Positions 1-7,216 of a DNA stretch of 64,000 nt are shown in pieces. Source of the DNA: Pelosinus fermentans DSM 17108. Its GTDB lineage: Bacteria; Bacillota; Negativicutes; DSM-13327. The position numbers were made by a program, and so were the translations under genes. The stretch's first letter is position 1. Each line of letters begins with the position of its first letter. The notes under the pieces are model-generated. The model did not search any database and had not been told where the DNA came from. It worked only from the letters and a program-made list of their open reading frames with translations. The stretch covers positions 3,683,501 through 3,747,500 of the forward strand of contig NZ_AKVN02000001.1 in the NCBI RefSeq assembly GCF_000271485.2, in the 5' to 3' direction.

Positions 1-779
1 GTGCTGGAGTTAGCTAGATTGAATCCCATCAGCATACTGGCATACATCATATAAGTACGTGCAGTACTATTTTGACCATCTGTTAAGGCCTGAGGCAAAT
101 ATTGTCCTACCAATTGTATCGCTTGTAGCGAATTGCTGCCAACCAAAGGACTTAGCCCACTTTTTGATATATAGGTCTCTACCCCATGAGCAAATACATC
201 AAAACCTGTCTCTACTGTAGTTTCAGGTGATAATGACATTGTCAATTGTGGGTCAACGATAGCAATGGCAGGAAAGAAGCCTTTATGACGGAAGCTAGTC
301 TTCGTACCAGTGCTCTCGTCGGTTAAAATAGCCGCCCAATTGGTTTCAGATCCTGTACCTGCCGTAGTCGGAATCGCTACAAGAGGAATGTCAACATGAG
401 TAATCGGTAACTGGCCTAATAAATAAGGCTCCACTTTTTCTCCTGTGGATAAACCAAGAAGAATACCTTTCCCAGCATCAATGGCGCTGCCGCCGCCCAG
501 GGCTACTACAACCTCAGGCTGCCAGCCGGCAAATTTTTCAACACAAGCATTGACTTCGCTAGCCAGAGGGTTGGCACTAATTCCTTCATATACCATAGAT
601 TCAATGCCCAAAGCAGCAAGACCATCTACTAGCCTCTTGGTGAAACCATATTTATTCATCGCATACTTCCCTGTAACAATCAGAACCTTTTTGCCAAGGG
701 TTTTAATATAATCGGGAGCTTTTTCAAACTCACCACAGCCAAAGAATATTTTAGTTGGCATATAATAAGTAAAATGCAC
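1..779 (-). CDS. Iron-containing alcohol dehydrogenase (3' end outside window)
   Basis: NAD(P)-dependent group III (Fe-type) alcohol dehydrogenase, cytoplasmic. The reverse-strand reading is open to the window edge (259 codons). It has the family's opening (PTKIFFGCGEFEKAP), the nucleotide-binding GGGSAIDAGKG stretch and the downstream IPTTAGTGSE motif. Start is GTG at 779, with AGGAG about 9 nt upstream; a nearby ATG is in another frame. The metal-binding histidines lie in the missing part, so substrate (butanol, 1,3-propanediol, lactaldehyde type) cannot be assigned. A palindrome sits 40 bp upstream. Confidence 0.9.
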   Translation of the reverse strand, partial: MHFTYYMPTKIFFGCGEFEKAPDYIKTLGKKVLIVTGKYAMNKYGFTKRLVDGLAALGIESMVYEGISANPLASEVNACVEKFAGWQPEVVVALGGGSAIDAGKGILLGLSTGEKVEPYLLGQLPITHVDIPLVAIPTTAGTGSETNWAAILTDESTGTKTSFRHKGFFPAIAIVDPQLTMSLSPETTVETGFDVFAHGVETYISKSGLSPLVGSNSLQAIQLVGQYLPQALTDGQNSTARTYMMYASMLMGFNLANSS

Positions 780-816
780 AGCATTCAACTCCTATTTATT
801 TATTAACTCATTCATT

Positions 817-840
817 ACTATACTAAAAATATCGTATAGT
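817..840. promoter_or_regulatory. Inverted repeat upstream of the alcohol dehydrogenase
   Basis: ACTATAC-N10-GTATAGT, perfect 7-bp arms, about 40 bp upstream of the GTG start. A TATAGT in the left arm could be the -10 box on the minus strand, so a bound regulator would block transcription. Operator function is inference. Confidence 0.4.
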
Positions 841-896
841 GAAAAGCAAAAGTTTCAATTGCATATAAGAAAAAGGCTGACTCGTCCTTAAAACGA

Positions 897-1003
897 ATCG
901 AACCACAAAGACGCAAAGGACACAAAGGGTTTATTTATAACTTATATTTTGTGCTCTCCTTTGTGTGCCGCTAGCGGCGGCATTGTGCCTTTGTGGTTCA
1001 TTA
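897..1003. repeat. Dispersed GAACCACAAAGACGC-type inverted repeat
   Basis: Two arms, one beginning GAACCACAAAGACGCAAAGG and its inverse ending CCTTTGTGGTTC, around an AT-rich centre. The right arm contains an extra GC palindrome (GCCGCTAGCGGC). Related copies lie at 3269, 9593 and 56281. The hairpin sits between convergent or unrelated genes and may also act as a terminator. Confidence 0.75.
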
Positions 1004-1062
1004 TTTTTTACAAAAAACTCTGGTAGAATAGCATACACTATTTTACCAGAGTTTTAGGTGTA

Positions 1063-1530
1063 TTATATATTGGCAAGCAGCTGCTGCAACACTTTGTATT
1101 TGGCACCATTATAGATTTGATCGAAATCTACAATATACCACTCACCATTTATTTTTTCCAGGCCCACTGGCTTAACACTCATTTTGACAGTGTTTTGCTC
1201 CTGAATTGTTACAACAACAGCTGCGTAATTACTTTCCTGTGCAACTTGCTTAATGGATACAATATTTGTATTCTTAATTTCTTGAATTCCGGATTGTCCC
1301 TTCATAAACTTTAACACGGTTTTAGGATCATTCTTAGAAGCATTTGATACATATAAACCAGCTTCTGACATACGGTTATTCTTAGCTGCGTCAAAAAAAG
1401 TGGTTACCGTTTCTGTCGTACTCAATCCAGCTACCCGTTTAACTCCTGATGAACCGCCACAACCTGCCACTAGTATCACAAGGATTAACATACTAACAGT
1501 CAATAGTACTCTTACATTTTTCTTAAGCAT
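1063..1530 (-). CDS. Small lipoprotein, DUF4878/NTF2-like
   Basis: 155-aa protein with a lipoprotein signal: a short basic N-terminus, a hydrophobic run and a lipobox ending LVAGC at about residue 24. It is therefore expected to be lipid-anchored on the outer face of a membrane. The body (TTETVTTFFDAAKNNRMSEA, then mostly beta prediction with NGEWYIVDF near the C-terminus) resembles DUF4878/NTF2-like small lipoproteins. Start is supported by GAAGGAG 8 nt upstream of ATG. Function unknown; it stands alone. Confidence 0.75.
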   Translation of the reverse strand: MLKKNVRVLLTVSMLILVILVAGCGGSSGVKRVAGLSTTETVTTFFDAAKNNRMSEAGLYVSNASKNDPKTVLKFMKGQSGIQEIKNTNIVSIKQVAQESNYAAVVVTIQEQNTVKMSVKPVGLEKINGEWYIVDFDQIYNGAKYKVLQQLLANI

Positions 1531-1708
1531 TCCTTATTCTCCTTCTGCATAAACTAACATAAACTAGTTATGTATACTTGCATCTTATCATAAAAATAGA
1601 TTTTCGTCAGCCATATTACAGCTTCCTTTTTATGGTTTTTTCAAAATGCTATGAAAATCATCTACTGGCAAGAACAAGGATATCTGTGAAAAGTACCAGA
1701 CTTTGGGC

Positions 1709-2044
1709 TTATCTGTACCTATGCTCCCTGATGTTACGCAATTCTCTTTCATGACGTTGATTTTCATGTTTCTGCCGTTCACGCCATTGCTTTCTCGTCT
1801 CATGGGGTCGACGCTTCATTTCTCGTTCGTGCCGTTCATTCTCAAGACGTTCTTGCCTCTGTCTTTCTCTGTCCCAGCGTTCACGATCATGTCTATCACG
1901 CCCTTGATCATGCCTGTCATATCCTAGTTGCATAGGAGTAGGATTATTTTGTAATGGCGAAGCTTCTATTATCGATGCACCAAAACCAACTTGCATGATA
2001 CCAACCATAGAGTATATGGCTATTTTTTTTACAATTCCTTTCAT
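1709..2044 (-). CDS. Secreted Arg/His/Glu-rich small protein (paralogue of the next gene)
   Basis: 111 aa. A hydrophobic signal-like N-terminus (about residues 1-29, ending in GASIIEASP) is followed by an extremely charged body dominated by R, H, E, D and Q with HDR, RERQ and HERE patterns, predicted helical. Start ATG has CGAGGAGGAG 6 nt upstream. The N-terminal 30 residues closely match the upstream gene at 2070-2381, so the two form a tandem duplicated pair, 25 bp apart and probably co-transcribed. I recognise no family. The histidines could bind metal and the charge could bind polyanions; both are guesses. Confidence 0.7.
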   Translation of the reverse strand: MKGIVKKIAIYSMVGIMQVGFGASIIEASPLQNNPTPMQLGYDRHDQGRDRHDRERWDRERQRQERLENERHEREMKRRPHETRKQWRERQKHENQRHERELRNIREHRYR

Positions 2045-2069
2045 GAACTCTCCTCCTCGTATGTATCTC

Positions 2070-2381
2070 TTAATTATTTGTTAGGATATAAAGCAATGCA
2101 ATTCCTCCGAGTGTCCTCATGACTTCTTCATGATGATCTTTTTCCCTTTCCTGGCGTTCCTTCCATTGCCACTCTTCTTCATGATCACGCCGTTCCATTT
2201 CTCTTTCATGGCGCTTTCTTTCTTCCTCTATTTTACGATCCCGCTGATCTCGGTCATTCCAATGCTGCTTATGGCTTCGCTGCTCATGTTTAGGTGATGC
2301 TTCAATTACTGACGCCCCTATACCAAGTTGCATAATCCCGATTAGTGAGTAAATGATTCCTTTTTTAACAAAGCTTTTCAT
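2070..2381 (-). CDS. Secreted charged small protein, first of a paralogous pair
   Basis: 103 aa, sharing the N-terminal pattern MK-x2-VKK-x2-IYS-x2-GIMQ-x-G-x-GAS-x-IEASP with its downstream neighbour. After the cleavable-looking signal comes a body rich in E, R, H, K and W (RDHEEEWQWKERQE), then a short hydrophobic C-terminus (GGIALLYILTN) that the paralogue lacks and that might be a membrane or aggregation segment. AAGGAGG precedes the ATG. A perfect palindrome and a TATAAT lie just upstream. Function unknown. Confidence 0.7.
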   Translation of the reverse strand: MKSFVKKGIIYSLIGIMQLGIGASVIEASPKHEQRSHKQHWNDRDQRDRKIEEERKRHEREMERRDHEEEWQWKERQEREKDHHEEVMRTLGGIALLYILTNN

Positions 2382-2409
2382 GAAAACCCCTCCTTAATTT
2401 GATAATCTT

Positions 2410-2457
2410 ATTATAATTTGGAAATGTGACAAAATTATGACTGGTTAGTCATAATTT
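2410..2457 (-). promoter_or_regulatory. Candidate promoter with overlapping palindrome
   Basis: On the minus strand TATAAT (2410-2415) lies about 30 bp from the ATG at 2381. Where its -35 should be there is a perfect palindrome with 11-bp arms (AAATTATGACT-ggtt-AGTCATAATTT, 2432-2457). The arrangement suggests a repressor or activator site for the charged-protein pair. Inference from sequence only. Confidence 0.4.
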
Positions 2458-2610
2458 ACATTTTATTTTTTTGCAACAGTATGGATCATAACTTTTTTTC
2501 TATTTTGCCTTATTACTGATATTCTCCATTGCTTTCAATCTGACACCTCCTATGTGTAGTTAGCATATAATGTAATAATCAACAACATGATCATAATGGG
2601 AGGAATCGTC

Positions 2611-2715
2611 ATGGGCTTTGGATTCAATGGAAATAATAATGGCTGGGGCGGCAGCTGGTTTATCATCATCATCATCATCCTTTTGTTATTTTGGTGCTCA
2701 TTTGATAATTGGTAA
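2611..2715 (+). CDS. 34-residue hydrophobic small protein, YjcZ/sporulation-like
   Basis: Reads MGFGFNGNNNGWGGSWF, then six consecutive isoleucines, LLLFWCSFDNW and stop. This is one membrane segment behind a Gly/Asn-rich head, the shape of YjcZ-type sporulation micro-proteins of Firmicutes. GGGAGG lies 9 nt before ATG and a hairpin terminator follows at 2753. Good ribosome binding site, in-frame stop and terminator support a real gene; the family link is by shape, so function is inferred. Confidence 0.65.
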   Translation: MGFGFNGNNNGWGGSWFIIIIIILLLFWCSFDNW

Positions 2716-2752
2716 TCCTTATTAAATCAATTCCCGAATTACGTCTCTTGCA

Positions 2753-2784
2753 GCCACGTTTCACCAAGACGTGGTTTATTTTTC
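2753..2784 (+). terminator. Terminator of the 34-aa gene
   Basis: Hairpin CCACGT/ACGTGG followed by TTTATTTTT on the plus strand. Confidence 0.6.
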
Positions 2785-2787
2785 GCA

Positions 2788-2818
2788 TAAAAAAAGCACC
2801 CTAAGGATGCTTTTTTTA
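2788..2818. terminator. Bidirectional terminator
   Basis: AAAAAAAGCA/TGCTTTTTTT stem around CTAA. It serves the minus-strand gene at 2831-3142 and can also stop plus-strand readthrough. Confidence 0.65.
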
Positions 2819-2830
2819 TTATAGAATCAT

Positions 2831-3142
2831 TTAGCTGAGTCTAATTTGCATTTCAGAATAATCGTCAAATTGATCGACAAGACCCTCAAGGGCTTTTTCA
2901 ACATTTGCAAGATTTATGGTTGACGGGTTCTTTGGATTTCCCAGATGAATATCGAATCCAAATACCTGCTTATTATCAGCATGATAGACTTTATTATTAT
3001 TGATATTAATATTAGATATTACTTTATTTTGAAACAATCTGTGAGCTATTTCTTTAAATAATTCCATATTGGTATTATCAGGATCTTTCGTGACAAGTTC
3101 AATCGTGAATATTTTGTATGTTTCATCACATGCAGTACACAT
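2831..3142 (-). CDS. Hypothetical protein, 103 aa
   Basis: No family recognised. The N-terminus MCTACDETYKIF contains a CxxC pair and the rest is a mixed alpha/beta sequence without signal or membrane segment, ending SEMQIRLS. A terminator lies directly downstream. The start codon is followed by normal coding composition, but upstream a repeat (3269-3308) begins within 130 bp. It may be a small cytoplasmic metal- or redox-related protein; this is a guess from the CxxC. Confidence 0.55.
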   Translation of the reverse strand: MCTACDETYKIFTIELVTKDPDNTNMELFKEIAHRLFQNKVISNININNNKVYHADNKQVFGFDIHLGNPKNPSTINLANVEKALEGLVDQFDDYSEMQIRLS

Positions 3143-3268
3143 TTATTAACACATCCTTACATTCTTTCTTGTATACTTCGCTAAAATAATACATGAATCC
3201 TTTAAGATTTCCTATCCATTTCAACAATATGAAAAATGCTGTTGGGTTTTTAAAAAATAAAACCTTTT

Positions 3269-3308
3269 GAACCGCGAAGACGCGAAGAATATGAAGAGCA
3301 CGAGGGCC
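3269..3308. repeat. Single arm of the GAACCGCGAAGACGC repeat
   Basis: One degenerate arm beginning GAACCGCGAAGACGCGAAGA. Same family as the inverted repeats at 897 and 9593, but without a facing partner. Confidence 0.6.
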
Positions 3309-3409
3309 AATATATCCGTCATCTAAATAAATCACTCTTATGTCTCAGGAATCATATTATGTATAAGATACATTTCCATGCTACTCATGTAAGGCAGGAG
3401 GCGATACTT

Positions 3410-3754
3410 ATGGATTATCGGGATTGGAAAGACCCTGAAATTGAGGATTGGGAAGAAGACCCTGAATCTCGGGCAAAAACGTATCATTCAACTATTGGAG
3501 CTGGGTTTGGCATAGGCTGCAATCCTCGTCATACTTGTTCTCCCAGACTTTGCTGGCCTGGACAAAGCTGCTGGCCACGGCAAGGCTGTTGGCCAGGACA
3601 AGGCTGCTGGCCACGGCAAGGCTGCTGGCCACGACAAGGCTGCTGGCCACGACAAGGCTGCTGGCCACGGGAAAGCTGCTGGCCACGAGAAAGCTGCTGG
3701 CCGCGAGAAGACTGCTGGCCACGACAAGGCTGCTGGCCACGAGAAGGCTGTTAG
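3410..3754 (+). CDS. Cys-Trp-Pro hexapeptide repeat protein
   Basis: 114 aa. After an acidic head (MDYRDWKDPEIEDWEEDPE) and a short linker, residues 48-114 are eleven tandem copies of C-W-P-(R/G)-(Q/E)-(G/S/D) closed by a final Cys. Start is ATG 3410 with GGAGG 8 nt upstream, preferred over an in-frame ATG 51 nt earlier that lacks a ribosome site. There is no signal peptide. A strong terminator follows at once. Regular cysteines suggest disulfide cross-linking, as in spore coat or crust proteins, or metal binding; neither is shown. Confidence 0.75.
   Translation: MDYRDWKDPEIEDWEEDPESRAKTYHSTIGAGFGIGCNPRHTCSPRLCWPGQSCWPRQGCWPGQGCWPRQGCWPRQGCWPRQGCWPRESCWPRESCWPREDCWPRQGCWPREGC
3551..3751 (+). 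repeat. 18-bp coding tandem repeat, 11 units
   Basis: Unit TGCTGGCCACGACAAGGC with point variants. The period is kept exactly in frame, so each unit adds one hexapeptide; copy number is likely to vary between strains. Confidence 0.9.
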
Positions 3755-3777
3755 CAGCATTAATGATGACACACTAA

Positions 3778-3825
3778 CAAGAGCTAGGAAATTCGTAACC
3801 TTACGAACTCCTGGCTCTTGTTTTG
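3778..3825 (+). terminator. Strong terminator of the repeat protein
   Basis: Long imperfect stem starting CAAGAGC and closing GCTCTTG, followed by TTTTGT. Confidence 0.85.
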
Positions 3826-3893
3826 TCATGATCAAACTTTATAATACTAGCTTAGCTGAACCCGTGTCCTTATGTTTTGCCACTGTCAGTATG

Positions 3894-5738
3894 CTATACC
3901 AATTGCACTTTGTATTCTCTCAGCCAAGTGTCCACTTGAATCAGATAAGCAAATAACTGAACGTTGGTCATAAGCTGCCCAAACCAAGGTATATTTGATA
4001 TTTCCGCATTAGGCTGAGCCATTGCACGAACTTTATCCACATCCACAATCCTTCGCAATGGCGAAGAAGTATCATCTAAAATCTGTAGGACCCATTGGCG
4101 TACAGCATTCAAATAAGAAGGATTATGTGTTTTTGGATAAGGGCTCTTGCGTCTCCATAAAACATCTTCAGGTAAAATACCTACCAGTGCCTGCCTTAAA
4201 AGACCTTTTTCTCTGTCATGGAAATTTTTCATATGCCATGGAACGTTCCATACATATTCAACGAGTCTGTGATCGCAATATGGAACCCGGACTTCCAAGC
4301 CGGAGGCCATGCTCATACGATCTTTACGGTCAAGTAATGTAGGCATCCAACGTGTTAGACTTAGGTAAAATATTTCTCGCATACGCGCATCTTTTGCATC
4401 CTCACCAGGCAATCGGGGCACTTCAGCTAATGCTTCATGATAGCGTTCCTGTAAATAATCATGAGCCCTTGTTACTGATTGCATTTCAGGAGACAGCCAC
4501 TGCATACGCACATCTAAATTAGGCGACCATGGAAAGCAGGAGGCATTAATCATATCTTCCCGATAAAACCAAGGATAGCCACCAAATACTTCATCGGCAC
4601 ATTCGCCAGATAAGGCAACCGTAGCACCTTTTTTTATTTCACGGCAAAATAGATATAAAGAGGTATCTACATCAGCCATACCCGGTAAATCCCTTGAAAT
4701 CGTAGCCTGGAGCAGACTCCCTGCTAATTCAGGCGTATCCAGTATAATATTATGATGACGAGTATCAAAGAATTCGGAAACACGCTGTACCCAAGGAGCA
4801 TCCGCATTAGGCTGGAAACTGTTTGCTTTAAAATATTGCGCATTATCAAGATAGTCGACAGAATAGGTATGAATATCCCCTAGTCCTTTCTGGCGATATG
4901 TATTGCATGCCAGCGCTGTTAATGCACTAGAATCAAGTCCGCCTGACAGTAAGGTACAAACGGGAACATCAGCAACTAATTGACGTTTTACAATATCCTG
5001 CATCAACTCTCGTACGGTGCCGGCAGTGGTATCAAAATCATCTGGATGAGGCATACTTTCCAACGCCCAGTATTGACAAAGATACATGCCCTTTTCGCTA
5101 TACAGCATACTGTGTCCGGGTCGCAGTTCTGCTATATTACGAAATACACCATGCCCTGGTGTTCGGGCAGGTCCGATAATAAGTACTTCTGCCAAGCCTT
5201 CGCTATCGATTTCAGGTTTAACCTCTGGATGGGCCAACAATGCCTTTAGTTCTGAACCAAAAATAAATTTACTGCCTTGTCTCGTATAAAATAAAGGTTT
5301 GACACCGATACGGTCGCGAGCAAGAAATAAAGTCTGCTCCGCTTCATCCCAGATACCAAAAGCAAAAATACCGTTAAATTTTTCTACACAAGAAGGACCC
5401 CATTCTATATATGCCGTCAACAAGACTTCCGTATCACAATTGGTACGAAAGATATATCCTAGAGATTCTAAAGCTTGCCTTAATTCAGGCGTATTATACA
5501 ATTCTCCATTATACGTTATTGCATAGCGTCGCTGCCCTCTATCTCGAATCATGGGCTGTGCTCCATTTTCTGGATCGACTACACTAAGACGCCGATGCCC
5601 AAATGCTGCATGTTTTGTTAAATACATACCTGATGCATCAGGTCCACGAGCTGCCAGCGTTTCCATCATGTTGGCCATAATATGACCCTCATTTTCAAGG
5701 TTTCTTTCCCAATCTATCCATCCTACAATTCCACACAT
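3894..5738 (-). CDS. asnB: Asparagine synthase (glutamine-hydrolysing)
   Basis: 614 aa, full family length. It makes asparagine from aspartate, glutamine and ATP in the cytoplasm. N-terminal class II glutaminase: catalytic Cys2 (MCGIVGW), RGPDASG near 31, and the glutamine-binding pattern around YNGELYN at 76-82. C-terminal synthetase: ATP-pyrophosphatase loop SGGLDS at 265-270 and a GECADEVFGGYPW motif. Start is fixed by the need for Cys2, with GGAG upstream of ATG. Single-gene unit, divergent from the cupin gene. It could instead amidate another substrate, as some AsnB paralogues do. Confidence 0.93.
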   Translation of the reverse strand: MCGIVGWIDWERNLENEGHIMANMMETLAARGPDASGMYLTKHAAFGHRRLSVVDPENGAQPMIRDRGQRRYAITYNGELYNTPELRQALESLGYIFRTNCDTEVLLTAYIEWGPSCVEKFNGIFAFGIWDEAEQTLFLARDRIGVKPLFYTRQGSKFIFGSELKALLAHPEVKPEIDSEGLAEVLIIGPARTPGHGVFRNIAELRPGHSMLYSEKGMYLCQYWALESMPHPDDFDTTAGTVRELMQDIVKRQLVADVPVCTLLSGGLDSSALTALACNTYRQKGLGDIHTYSVDYLDNAQYFKANSFQPNADAPWVQRVSEFFDTRHHNIILDTPELAGSLLQATISRDLPGMADVDTSLYLFCREIKKGATVALSGECADEVFGGYPWFYREDMINASCFPWSPNLDVRMQWLSPEMQSVTRAHDYLQERYHEALAEVPRLPGEDAKDARMREIFYLSLTRWMPTLLDRKDRMSMASGLEVRVPYCDHRLVEYVWNVPWHMKNFHDREKGLLRQALVGILPEDVLWRRKSPYPKTHNPSYLNAVRQWVLQILDDTSSPLRRIVDVDKVRAMAQPNAEISNIPWFGQLMTNVQLFAYLIQVDTWLREYKVQLV

Positions 5739-5841
5739 ACGTTATCCATCTCCTTTGAGAAAATAAAGCACCTTCGCTATATGTCGACCACAAGATAATA
5801 TATGAATTAAAATAGAAATATGACACGGAAAAAATAATAAT

Positions 5842-5857
5842 TGTGATAGTTATCACA
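5842..5857. promoter_or_regulatory. CRP/FNR-type palindrome upstream of the cupin gene
   Basis: TGTGATAGTTATCACA, matching TGTGA-N6-TCACA with extended 7-bp symmetrical arms. It lies 67 bp upstream of the cupin ATG and about 105 bp from the divergent asnB start. Binding protein unknown. Confidence 0.6.
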
Positions 5858-5923
5858 GAAATAGGATAAATTAACCTGTAGACTTAAGCTAAGAATAATA
5901 AATGAAGTGGAGGATTACACATC

Positions 5924-6262
5924 ATGGAAAAGAAATACATCAAAAATATCGAATTCAGCAAGGCATTAGAAATGGTAAATCTAGTAGAATATCAAGATGG
6001 CCGCGTCGTCAGCCTTACCTTGGTACAAAATGATACGCTAACCTTGACATTGTTTGCCTTTGCCAAAGGCGAGGCGGTGAGCACTCATTCTGCACCTGGA
6101 GATGCTATGGTATACATTTTGGATGGCGAAGCCTCCATTACCGTTGGAGAAAACAAGTTCATTGCGACTAAAGGTCAAACTCTGGTCATGCCTTCTAATA
6201 TTCCCCATGGTTTAGACGCTACAGAGAATTTTAAAATGATGCTTATTTTAGTAAAAGGGTAA
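5924..6262 (+). CDS. Small cupin-domain protein
   Basis: 112 aa forming a single conserved-barrel cupin: ALFAFAKGEAVSTHSAPGDAMVYILDGEA fits motif 1 (G-x5-HxH-x3,4-E-x6-G with substitutions) and MPSNIPHGLDA fits motif 2. Only part of the usual His/Glu metal set is present, so the bound metal or ligand is uncertain. GTGGAGG precedes ATG. A CRP/FNR-like palindrome sits upstream, suggesting regulation by redox state, nitric oxide or carbon. Specific function not identifiable. Confidence 0.85.
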   Translation: MEKKYIKNIEFSKALEMVNLVEYQDGRVVSLTLVQNDTLTLTLFAFAKGEAVSTHSAPGDAMVYILDGEASITVGENKFIATKGQTLVMPSNIPHGLDATENFKMMLILVKG

Positions 6263-6288
6263 ATAACTACTTCTTTGTATTCTATTTT

Positions 6289-6347
6289 CATTGCGAACAT
6301 AGTGAAGCAATCTCCGGGCAAGCAGGGGATTGCTTCGCTAGCGCGCA
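6289..6347. repeat. Dispersed repeat of the GCGAA...GAAGCAATC type
   Basis: Inverted repeat GAAGCAATC (6304-6312)/GATTGCTTC (6328-6336) flanked by CATTGCGAA and GCTAGCGCGC. It matches a widespread intergenic repeat style. It lies just inside an open extension upstream of the membrane protein, one reason to reject that longer start. Confidence 0.6.
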
Positions 6348-6475
6348 TTTTTTCTCTGTGCTCTCGGTGTTTAACGTTCTACTTGCATTTCTTCTTTTTA
6401 TTGCCTTTTTATCATCAATTGATTACACTTGTTATATTAGAGGTCATACCTTCAGTTTTTTATAAGGAGATTCTT

Positions 6476-7171
6476 ATGTTGCCTGATCCTATTATTATTA
6501 AAAGCCGTCTTGAAGAATTGGATTTTGCTCGCGGTTTGGCAATACTACTAATGATACTCTTTCATCTTATCGTAGATCTAAAGGATTTGTATGATTATAA
6601 TCTAGATTATCTGGGAGGATTTTGGTACTGGGAAGGAAAACTATCGGCTATCGTATTTATCTTCCTTTGCGGTTTGAGCAGTACCCTCAGCCGTAACAGT
6701 GTGCGTCATGGCATCCACATTTTTATCTGGGCGATCCTACTAACGTCTATTACCTATTTTTACAATCCGGATTTTTATATTCGCTTTGGTATCTTGCATT
6801 TTCTTGGGATCAGTTTACTCTCGTCGCCTCTTATCGCTTCTTTGAAAATTAGATGGTTATTACTGTTAACGATTGTTTCATTTATTATGGGTCTGGTTGT
6901 TACGGCAAGCTTCACAGCATCTCCATACCTTTTCCCTTTGGGTTTGCAGACTCGTACTTTTACATCGTTGGATTATTATCCTCTATTTCCTTGGTATGGA
7001 ATTTTTGTCATTGGAATTTTAATCGGCAAGTTATTTTATAAATCCAGACAGTCCTATGTTTCTATACCTCTTCCCAAAGTAATTACTTGGCTGGGACGAC
7101 ATTCTTTAGCTGTCTATTTGATCCATCAGCCAATACTATTGGCGATTTTATACCTACTACATAAAAAGTAA
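6476..7171 (+). CDS. Multi-pass membrane protein, DUF1624 / heparan-alpha-glucosaminide N-acetyltransferase-like
   Basis: 231 aa with about six or seven hydrophobic segments. RLEELDFARGLAILLMILFH at the start is the hallmark of the DUF1624/acyltransferase-3-related family, and a closing SLAVYLIHQP is typical. Start ATG 6476 has AAGGAG 6 nt upstream; an upstream open extension of 67 codons has no ribosome site and runs through a dispersed repeat. Probably an inner-membrane acyl transferase or transporter of unknown substrate. It ends in a shared terminator. Confidence 0.8.
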   Translation: MLPDPIIIKSRLEELDFARGLAILLMILFHLIVDLKDLYDYNLDYLGGFWYWEGKLSAIVFIFLCGLSSTLSRNSVRHGIHIFIWAILLTSITYFYNPDFYIRFGILHFLGISLLSSPLIASLKIRWLLLLTIVSFIMGLVVTASFTASPYLFPLGLQTRTFTSLDYYPLFPWYGIFVIGILIGKLFYKSRQSYVSIPLPKVITWLGRHSLAVYLIHQPILLAILYLLHKK

Positions 7172-7216
7172 GAGATGAAGATTTGCTTATCACGCAACTC
7201 TTCATCTCTCTTTTTA
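7171..7216. terminator. Bidirectional terminator between convergent genes
   Basis: Perfect 11-bp stem (7171-7181 with 7199-7209, AGAGATGAAGA/TCTTCATCTCT) followed by CTTTTTATTT on the plus strand. It overlaps the stop of the plus-strand gene and abuts the znuA stop. Confidence 0.85.

Noticed and set aside
3126-3335. 69-codon minus-strand frame upstream of the 103-aa hypothetical protein
   Set aside because: Runs through the dispersed GAACCGCGAAGACGC repeat, overlaps the next gene, and has no ribosome site.
3551-3751. CRISPR array
   Set aside because: Units are contiguous 18-mers without spacers and lie in frame inside a gene.
3488-3835. Several long frames on both strands over the hexapeptide repeat (Ala/Ser/Leu-rich products)
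   Set aside because: An 18-bp period keeps all six frames open; only the frame with AGGAGG and the acidic head is credible.
6275-6475. N-terminal extension of the DUF1624 protein
   Set aside because: No ribosome site, contains a dispersed repeat, and the internal ATG has AAGGAG.
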